A stretch of DNA of 9,878 bases, taken from contig JBGOUJ010000262.1 of the NCBI GenBank assembly GCA_041477005.1, forward strand, positions 1 to 9,878. The letters run 5' to 3'. The notes beneath the pieces were generated by a model, which ran no database searches, was not told the origin of the DNA, and was given only the letters and a program-made list of their open reading frames with translations. Below are positions 1 through 5,088 of the stretch, one piece after another. The stretch's first letter is position 1, and every line of letters starts with the position of its first letter. This stretch comes from JBGOUJ01 sp041477005. Lineage in GTDB: Bacteria; Acidobacteriota; Terriglobia; Bryobacterales; JACQDG01. Both the position numbers and the translations under genes were made by a program.

Positions 1-167
1 AAAAACTGATTTCCAGTGGTGTGGTGGAGGGCCTGAACAACAAGGCCAAAGTCACCATGAGAAAATCCTACGGCTTTCGCACCTACCGAGTCCTCGAACT
101 TGCCCTCTATCACTCGCTTGGCAAGCTACCTGAGCCGGAATTAACCCACGATTTTTTCTGACGAGCC
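1..167 (+). mobile_element. Right end of an ISL3-type insertion sequence
   Basis: The transposase C-terminus (next entry) is followed within six bases by a likely IS terminus. Read on the minus strand from 167 inward, the end begins GGCTCGTCAGAAAAAATC. A GGCTC-type end whose inverted repeat contains the last transposase codons is what I expect of ISL3-family elements. The left end and the target duplication lie outside the window, so the exact boundary at 167/168 is inferred. It is supported by the PIN gene, whose conserved sequence stops at about this point. Confidence 0.6.
3..161 (+). CDS. ISL3-family transposase, C-terminal fragment (cut by window start)
   Basis: The open frame enters from the left edge and stops with TGA at 159-161. 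The 52 visible residues include GVVEGLNNKAKVTMRKSYGF, then RTYRVLELALYHSLGKLPEP and the ending THDFF. The VEG-NNK-K-RKSYGF-T block is typical of the C-terminal part of the DDE transposase domain of ISL3-family elements, where the glutamate of VEG is the likely last catalytic acid. Nothing suggests this end is damaged, but whether the whole gene is intact cannot be judged. It converges on, and overlaps by 21 bp, the PIN gene on the other strand. Confidence 0.8.
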   Translation, partial: KLISSGVVEGLNNKAKVTMRKSYGFRTYRVLELALYHSLGKLPEPELTHDFF

Positions 168-590
168 TTTTTTCAGGGAAGCGCTTAGAAAAAATCCGCG
201 CCGCTCCAGATCTTCGAGCAGGGGTTTAAGAGAAGCGAGGATTCCTGAATGTTTAGCGCGTACCAGAACACCAACCGTTCCAATAACGGCGATACCAATC
301 CGGCGCGCTACAGACCGCGCCCGCCGGTCATCCAAGATGACTTGCCATCGTCGCTCGCAGGCGAGGGCGATGGTCTCAGCCTCGCCCTCATCCACCAGTA
401 GCCTCAGGGTGGCCACCAGCGCCTTGTCAGCGGGAGCCTTTAGTCTGAGCCAATCGACGTGGGAACCGAACTCGTCGTGCACGGCCGGTGGAGCCACGAC
501 CGGCTCAAATAGAGCGGGAAGCAAATCCAGCCGGTCAATCCGCTCCAGGCCGATTAGGCAGGTGCTGTCGGTTACGACCGGGCCTCTCAC
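141..590 (-). CDS. DUF3368-type PIN-domain protein, probable toxin, with an IS-altered C-terminus
   Basis: This 149-aa protein reads as a PIN-domain nuclease of the DUF3368 group. Expected acidic metal-binding positions are present: D8 in VVTDSTCLIGL, E40 in PPAVHDEFG, E70/E72 in DEGEAETIAL and D87/D88 in VILDDRRAR. The family's GTVGVLVRAK segment follows, then LKPLLEDLERRGFFLS. PIN toxins usually cleave RNA in a Mg-dependent way; the target here is unknown. The start is GTG at 588-590, and it overlaps the UPF0175 stop as GTGA, which indicates translational coupling. The last eight residues, GSSEKIVG, are encoded by bases 144-167, which are the putative IS end. The original C-terminus was therefore probably replaced by an IS-encoded tail of similar length. 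Activity may or may not survive, because the catalytic residues lie upstream. Confidence 0.82.
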   Translation of the reverse strand: MRGPVVTDSTCLIGLERIDRLDLLPALFEPVVAPPAVHDEFGSHVDWLRLKAPADKALVATLRLLVDEGEAETIALACERRWQVILDDRRARSVARRIGIAVIGTVGVLVRAKHSGILASLKPLLEDLERRGFFLSASLKKGSSEKIVG

Positions 591-814
591 ACCCCTGCTT
601 CTCGACGGAGCTCCTCGGCGGGGTAATTGAAGACGGGCACCCCATAACGGCCCAAGGCTTCCAGGAAGGCTCGCTTGGAAAGGCCCGCCAGCTTGGCAGC
701 CTGTCCAGCAGATACCCGACCGACCTCATACAGCTTCACGGCCAAGAGGAGCTTCGCCTCTTCTTCCGAAAGGTCAGGGGGAAGACTGACTCTCAGTTCA
801 CTCGCCTTCGTCAT
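587..814 (-). CDS. UPF0175-family HTH protein, probable antitoxin
   Basis: The 75-aa product starts at ATG 812-814. After an acidic stretch (LPPDLSEEEAK) comes VKLYEVGRVSAGQAAKLAGL and then SKRAFLEALGRYGVPVFNY. This is the helix-turn-helix pattern of UPF0175 proteins, at roughly residues 28-63. Genes of this family are commonly found directly upstream of DUF3368 PIN genes, as here, and are interpreted as antitoxins that bind the toxin and repress their own promoter; that role is inferred for this copy. A purine-rich stretch, GCGAGGCGAGT, lies just before the start codon and may act as the ribosome binding site. The GTGA overlap with the PIN gene makes the pair one operon. Confidence 0.82.
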   Translation of the reverse strand: MTKASELRVSLPPDLSEEEAKLLLAVKLYEVGRVSAGQAAKLAGLSKRAFLEALGRYGVPVFNYPAEELRREAGV

Positions 815-838
815 ACTCGCCTCGCAACCGCTACAGTT

Positions 839-847
839 CTAGTCTAG
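839..847. promoter_or_regulatory. Possible operator palindrome upstream of the UPF0175-PIN pair
   Basis: CTAGTCTAG is a 9-bp palindrome with one central base, located 24 bp upstream of the UPF0175 start codon. It overlaps weak -10-like sequences on the minus strand (TACACT, TAGACT), though no convincing -35 accompanies them. Position and symmetry fit an autoregulatory site for the HTH antitoxin. The site is short and could be chance. Confidence 0.25.
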
Positions 848-966
848 TGTACGCCATTCTCCAGCGCACGGATACAGAAGGGGATCGGGTATGGGACCTA
901 GAAGAACTGCTCTCTGCTCAGCCCAGGTGAAAGTTGGTTTCCGCGGGGCCCTGACCTTCACGTCGA

Positions 967-1251
967 CTAGGGCAGAGCTTGCTTTAGAAACTGCTCCAGA
1001 GCCGGCCTCTCCTGGTTCCTCATCTGCCACCCGGGGGTAAGCATTATGATGATTCTCCAGTGCTGGCGACGCAGGTAGGCAATCGGCCGGGAGTCCGATT
1101 CAAGGAGAAGTTGCAAGCCTCCAAGGACTCCGATAAAACCAACTCGATCCAAACGATAGGAAATGACTAAGTAGAGCAGGAAACCGATCAGGGTTCCGAG
1201 TAGCGTTACGAGTCCGAACATTCCCGACAGCATCGAGAGGACACTCTCCAT
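967..1251 (-). CDS. Hypothetical small membrane protein
   Basis: I do not recognise this 94-aa ORF. Residues 5-31 form one hydrophobic stretch (LSMLSGMFGLVTLLGTLIGF, then LLYLVISY) followed by basic residues, as in a single membrane span. The rest is soluble-looking, with LRRQHWRIIIM near the middle and a C-terminal LEQFLKQALP helix. The start is ATG 1249-1251, with no clear ribosome binding site upstream. A second minus-strand ORF (1100-1333) overlaps it in another frame and looks less protein-like. The bases on either side (815-966 and 1252-1379) show nothing I can name. Confidence 0.4.
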   Translation of the reverse strand: MESVLSMLSGMFGLVTLLGTLIGFLLYLVISYRLDRVGFIGVLGGLQLLLESDSRPIAYLRRQHWRIIIMLTPGWQMRNQERPALEQFLKQALP

Positions 1252-1379
1252 ACTTTTCTAGCCCGCCCGAACCGCCAGCCAAGATGTTGACCATAACAAT
1301 AAGAGGCCAAGAAGCCAAAGCCAATGTGACCAAAAGAAACGATGAATCGGCCGGTCGCTCAAACCTCCGATACCCTCTA

Positions 1380-1604
1380 TTATAGCATACCTGATGAAGG
1401 TCGCCGCACGTAAAGAATCAAGAACGCAACGCCACCGAAGATCGCCCCGAGGTAGTCGAGCTCCCCCGCCCGGCTCACGAAGATGTGAAACTGAGAACCT
1501 TTGTTGACGATGGCAGCCAGAAACAGCCCCAGTGAAGCGTTGGCCAGGTCCCAGCCGAGCAAGCGAAACTGTTTAGCCGGCGGGGGTGGTCGTGCCCGTT
1601 CCAA
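1380..1604 (-). CDS. Hypothetical two-span membrane protein, possibly 5'-truncated
   Basis: This 74-aa ORF is not recognised. The frame shows two likely membrane segments, LANASLGLFLAAIV (about 20-33) and LGAIFGGVAFLILYV (about 52-66), followed by a basic end (RRPSSGML). Codon third positions are rich in G and C, as in the surrounding genes. The only start for the full frame is TTG at 1602-1604 with no evident ribosome binding site, so the gene may be a remnant that has lost its 5' end. It diverges from the cytochrome operon, and the operon promoter lies in the 84 bp between them. Confidence 0.32.
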   Translation of the reverse strand: MERARPPPPAKQFRLLGWDLANASLGLFLAAIVNKGSQFHIFVSRAGELDYLGAIFGGVAFLILYVRRPSSGML

Positions 1605-1625
1605 AACATTGGACGCAAAAAATGC

Positions 1626-1655
1626 TTGACACCACGTCCGCGCTGGGGCTATCGT
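1626..1655 (+). promoter_or_regulatory. Sigma70-like promoter of the cytochrome operon
   Basis: A perfect -35 hexamer, TTGACA (1626-1631), is followed after 18 bp by TATCGT (1650-1655), which matches four of six bases of the -10 consensus. Transcription would start near 1662, leaving a leader of about 27 nt before the ATG at 1689. A weak ribosome binding site, GAGGA (1672-1676), lies in that leader. No other promoter-like sequence is obvious between this point and 8649, which agrees with a single operon. Confidence 0.5.
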
Positions 1656-1688
1656 TCACAATGGATGTGACGAGGACGGCCACATCTT

Positions 1689-2945
1689 ATGTCCCCCCGC
1701 GACCTGATTCCATTCCTCCTGGTGTGCCTGCCCCCGGCTGCGGCCCAAACCCCGCAGTATGTCGGGGCAGGGGGGTGCTCAGGGTCCAACTGCCACGGCG
1801 GCACTTCGCCGGCGGCGGAGACGGACAGCCGGATCCTCGCTAACGAGTACTCCATCTGGTCGGTTCGGGACAAGCATTCCAAGGCCTACGGCGTGCTCGG
1901 GAGCGAGCGCTCGAAGCGCATGGGCGAGATCCTGAAGCTCGGCGCCCCGCAGTCGGCGCAGCGCTGCCTGGCGTGTCACGCCTTGGGCTCGCCGGCGAAA
2001 TCCGTATCCGACGGCGTGGCCTGCGAGGCTTGCCACGGGCCGGCGCAGAAGTGGCTGGGGCCGCACACCGCGGCGAACAATCCCCACTCCAACAACGTCG
2101 CCCTGGGGATGTACGACACCAAAGAGATTAGCCTTCGCACCAAGAAGTGCCTGGAGTGTCACCTCGGGAGCAGCGAGAAGGCCGTCGATCACGAGTTGAT
2201 CGCCGCCGGCCACCCGGACCTGCCTTTCGAGCTCGACACCTTCAGCGCCGCGCTGCCCATGCACTGGCGCGATCCCAAGCCGCAGGCGGGCAACAGCCTG
2301 CCGCACGTGCGCGTGTGGGCGGTGGGCCAGGCCACGGCGCTGGCCGAGGGAATGCGGTTGCTCGCCACGCACGCTTCGAGCGCCTGGCCGGAGTTTTCGG
2401 ATCTGGAGTGCTACCAGTGCCACCACGACCTGCGGGCCACTAGCTGGCGGCTGGAGCGCGGCTACCCCGGCCGCAAGGCGGGCAGCCTGCAAGTGAACCT
2501 CGCCCGGCAGGACGTGTTGCGAGTTCTAGCCGCCCAGGCGGCCGCCGAACAGGTCGGCGCCCTCGAAAGCGCCGTGACTCGAGTGTCCAGCCTGGTCTCC
2601 GGCCGGTTCACCGACGGCGCGGCCATCGCTCAGGCGGCGCGCGCGGCCGAGCAGCAAGCCAACGCCTTGGCCGCCCGCTTCGCCCGCGAGGACTTCAACG
2701 CCGCCTCGGCGCGAGCCATCGCCAAAGCCCTGACCGCCGATATCTGGGCCATCGCCAGCCACGGAGTGGGATCGGCCGAGCAAGCCACCATGGCCCTGGA
2801 CTCCCTGGGCGCCGCCTACACTGGCAACAAAGCCGCGTTCCAGGACGGTATGAGCAAACTCTACGACTACCTGGAGCATCCCTCGGCCTACCACCCGTCG
2901 GAATTCGCCAACCAGTTCCGTAAGACGGCTGGCCTGCTGAATTGA
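1689..2945 (+). CDS. Exported pentahaem-type c cytochrome (cytochrome c554-like)
   Basis: The 418-aa protein begins with a short signal peptide, MSPRDLIPFLLVCLPPAAA, with likely cleavage before Q20. It carries five candidate haem-attachment motifs: CSGSNCH (C30-H36, a CX4CH spacing), CLACH (C93-H97), CEACH (C112-H116), CLECH (C154-H158) and CYQCH (C241-H245). The DGVACEACHGP and AAGHPDL blocks are typical of multihaem proteins of the cytochrome c554 type. Residues from about 260 are alanine-rich, helical and haem-free. The likely role is electron transfer in the periplasm; the electron donor is not indicated. ATG 1689 is chosen because it gives the signal peptide and because the upstream in-frame ATG (1665) is followed at once by a stop. 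The stop overlaps the next start (TTGA). With the barrel and the large cytochrome downstream, it fits the inner cytochrome of a porin-cytochrome conduit. Confidence 0.88.
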   Translation: MSPRDLIPFLLVCLPPAAAQTPQYVGAGGCSGSNCHGGTSPAAETDSRILANEYSIWSVRDKHSKAYGVLGSERSKRMGEILKLGAPQSAQRCLACHALGSPAKSVSDGVACEACHGPAQKWLGPHTAANNPHSNNVALGMYDTKEISLRTKKCLECHLGSSEKAVDHELIAAGHPDLPFELDTFSAALPMHWRDPKPQAGNSLPHVRVWAVGQATALAEGMRLLATHASSAWPEFSDLECYQCHHDLRATSWRLERGYPGRKAGSLQVNLARQDVLRVLAAQAAAEQVGALESAVTRVSSLVSGRFTDGAAIAQAARAAEQQANALAARFAREDFNAASARAIAKALTADIWAIASHGVGSAEQATMALDSLGAAYTGNKAAFQDGMSKLYDYLEHPSAYHPSEFANQFRKTAGLLN

Positions 2946-5083
2946 AACCACAGATGAACACAGATAAACACAGATTCCGAAGGGTTTTCCATCTGTGTTC
3001 CTCTGTGTTCATCTGTGGTTCCTTGTGCTTGAACGCCCAGCGGGAGCATCAATTGGGGGTCAAGGGGCGCACGCGGGAAGCGGGGCGTCCGCCCGCCGCG
3101 CGCAGCCCGGTCCACATTTTGCCGCGCCGCGGCCCGACGGGAGCGGAGATCCAGTTGCCGCCCAGCCCGCTGCAGGCCGAGCTCGAACGGCTTCGCGCCA
3201 CTGCTCCGCCGCCAAGCCCCATCGCTGAAGACCGGCTGCGGCCGGTGGTTCGCCGGGTTGCGAGCGTCATGCCGCCGTCGCCGCTGCCGCCGGCGCCTGC
3301 TGCCGTGCTCTATCGCCGGCCGCGGCCCATGCCCGACGGCGCTGTTCTCGCAGGTATTCTGCCTACCTTCGAGATCCCGGCGCCGCCGACCGAGCCTACC
3401 GCCCTGCCCAACCGCTGGCGCATCGGGTTTCCCGCGTGGCGGCGCTACGACAATACCCGTCTCGATACGGTGTATGCCCAGCAGCGCTGGTGGGATCCTT
3501 TCAACCGCAACGTCATCAAGGGCGACTACCCGATCTTCGGGCGCAAGAACTTTCTGAACTTTACCGGGGTGAGCGACACGCTGGTCGAAACGCGGCGCCT
3601 GCCCACCGCGAGCGACGTCAGCTCGGCCAGCCCCGGCAGCTACGACTTCTTCGGACGCGGCGAGCAGCTTTTCGTCAAGCAGGATTTCCGCCTGACCCTC
3701 GACCTGTTCCGCGGCAGCGCCGGCTTCCAGCCGGTCAGCTACGAGGTTCGCTTCACGCCGCAGTTCGACATCAACTACCTGCTGGCTCGGGAAAATGGCG
3801 TGGTGAACATCGACGTTCGCCAGGGCGTCCGCCGCACCGACAGCCACGCCGGCGTGCAGGAGATGTTCTTCGAGAAGCGCCTGTTCACCAACAGCGCCTC
3901 GGCCTTTCGTCCCCGCGCCGACGCCGATGACCTCGGCAGCGCCTACTACGACTTCACTTCCCTCCGGGTCGGCATCCAGCGCTTCACCAGCGATTTTCGC
4001 GGCTTCATTTTTTCCGACGAGCAGCCGGGCGCGCGCCTGTTCGGCAATTTCCGGAACAACCGCTTCCAATACAACCTGGCCTACTTCAACATGCTCGAAA
4101 AGGACACCAACAGCGGCCTGAACACCTTCGAGCGGCGCCACCAAACCGTATACATCGCCAATCTGTATTGGCAGGACTTTCTGGTCAAGGGCTACACGGC
4201 CAATTTCAGCCTGCACTACAACAACGACCAGCCGACGTTTCACCTCGACAGGAACGGTTTCCTCGTCCGCCCGGCCCGGGTCGGCGATCCGCGCCCGCAC
4301 AAGATCCGCGCCGCCTACGCGGGGTTCGCCGGCGACGGCCACATCCGCCGCCTGAACATCTCCAACGCCTTCTACCAGGCCTTCGGCCGCGACGACTACA
4401 ACCCCATCCCGGCCCAGAAGAACCCGCAGCACATCAATGCGCAGATGGCCGCGCTCGAGGTCAGCTACGATCGCGACTGGCTGCGCTACAAAGCCTCGGC
4501 CTTCTACGCCTCCGGCGACGGCAACCCCAACGACGGCCGCGCCCGCGGCTTCGATTCCATCGTCGATAACCAGAACTTCGCCGGCGGCGGCTTTCTCTCG
4601 AACGGCCTCTTCGCCGACCGCGGCCAGACGAACCCGCTCTTCGAGGGCGGCGGCGTCAACTTCTTCAATCGCCAGACCATCCCACTCACCGGCGCCGGCG
4701 TGACGCTCCTCAGCTTTAACAGCCTGCTGCCGTCGCTGCGGAGCAGCAAGGAGGAGGGTCAGGCGAACTTCCTGAATCCCGGCATCCTGGTTTTCAACGC
4801 GGGTCTCGAAGCCAAGATGACGCCCAAGTGGCGCTCGCAGTTGAACGTGAACTATCTGCGTTTCGAGCGCACCGAGGTGCTGGAGGCGCTGCTGTTCCAA
4901 AGCGGCATCCACCACGAGATCGGATGGGATTACGGCTTCGGCGCGCAATACCGGCCGCTGCTAAGCGAGAACGTCGTCTTCACCGGCGGCTTCGGCTTCC
5001 TAAGACCCGGCAGCGGCTTCAAAAACATTTACACCGGAGACACTCTTTACTCCGGTTTCCTGCACTTGAGGCTGTTGTTTTAA
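2942..5083 (+). CDS. Outer-membrane beta-barrel protein, candidate porin of a cytochrome conduit
   Basis: The 713-aa protein opens with a basic n-region (MNTDKHRFRR), a hydrophobic core (VFHLCSSVFICGSLCL) and a probable cleavage site at LNA-Q. This signal peptide is encoded entirely by a palindromic repeat plus a few bases. Residues about 45-145 are rich in proline and arginine (PPSP, PPAP) and probably unstructured. From about 150 to the end the sequence has alternating aromatic/polar strands such as VYIANLYWQDFLVKGYTANF, NVNYLRF and IGWDYGFGAQY. It ends in phenylalanine (LHLRLLF), the usual signal for barrel assembly. A glycine/aspartate loop, SGDGNPNDGRARGFD, starts at residue 524. The start is TTG 2942, overlapping the previous stop, or ATG 2954 in the same frame; later Met starts would lose the signal peptide an outer-membrane protein needs. 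No Shine-Dalgarno sequence is visible. I recognise no named family; the role as an electron-conduit sheath is inferred from its place between two cytochromes. Confidence 0.8.
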   Translation: MKPQMNTDKHRFRRVFHLCSSVFICGSLCLNAQREHQLGVKGRTREAGRPPAARSPVHILPRRGPTGAEIQLPPSPLQAELERLRATAPPPSPIAEDRLRPVVRRVASVMPPSPLPPAPAAVLYRRPRPMPDGAVLAGILPTFEIPAPPTEPTALPNRWRIGFPAWRRYDNTRLDTVYAQQRWWDPFNRNVIKGDYPIFGRKNFLNFTGVSDTLVETRRLPTASDVSSASPGSYDFFGRGEQLFVKQDFRLTLDLFRGSAGFQPVSYEVRFTPQFDINYLLARENGVVNIDVRQGVRRTDSHAGVQEMFFEKRLFTNSASAFRPRADADDLGSAYYDFTSLRVGIQRFTSDFRGFIFSDEQPGARLFGNFRNNRFQYNLAYFNMLEKDTNSGLNTFERRHQTVYIANLYWQDFLVKGYTANFSLHYNNDQPTFHLDRNGFLVRPARVGDPRPHKIRAAYAGFAGDGHIRRLNISNAFYQAFGRDDYNPIPAQKNPQHINAQMAALEVSYDRDWLRYKASAFYASGDGNPNDGRARGFDSIVDNQNFAGGGFLSNGLFADRGQTNPLFEGGGVNFFNRQTIPLTGAGVTLLSFNSLLPSLRSSKEEGQANFLNPGILVFNAGLEAKMTPKWRSQLNVNYLRFERTEVLEALLFQSGIHHEIGWDYGFGAQYRPLLSENVVFTGGFGFLRPGSGFKNIYTGDTLYSGFLHLRLLF
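2944..3022. repeat. 79-bp palindromic dispersed repeat, copy 1
   Basis: The left arm (2944-2975) and right arm (2991-3022) are reverse complements at 29 of 32 positions and enclose a 15-base loop. The arms contain the internally repetitive ACACAGAT and CTGTGTTC words. Copy 2 (5091-5169) is identical at 76 of 79 positions. Similar palindromes that encode NTDKHR- or NTDEHR-like peptides are, as I recall, scattered in Acidobacteria, Verrucomicrobia and Planctomycetes. Here the element is not intergenic: it starts inside the TTG start/TGA stop overlap and is translated through both arms. Confidence 0.9.
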
Positions 5084-5088
5084 AAGCC

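Noticed and set aside
1100..1333. 77-aa minus-strand frame with a hydrophobic start
   Set aside because: It overlaps the 967-1251 ORF, which has a more coherent membrane-protein pattern. The second half of this one looks random.
2944..3022. Palindrome as a transcription terminator between genes
   Set aside because: The stem is long, but there is no run of T after it, it is translated in frame, and the operon continues through it, so termination is unlikely to be its main role.
2888..4948. 686-aa open frame on the minus strand
   Set aside because: It is antisense to the barrel gene and its composition (V/A/E/G-rich without folded-domain pattern) is typical of a high-GC shadow. The plus frame has a signal peptide and clear beta-strands.
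4828..5088. Upstream extension of the large cytochrome frame back to 4828
   Set aside because: It overlaps the barrel gene, is highly arginine- and alanine-rich as shadow frames are, and would place the signal peptide 87 residues inside the protein. ATG 5089 is a better start.
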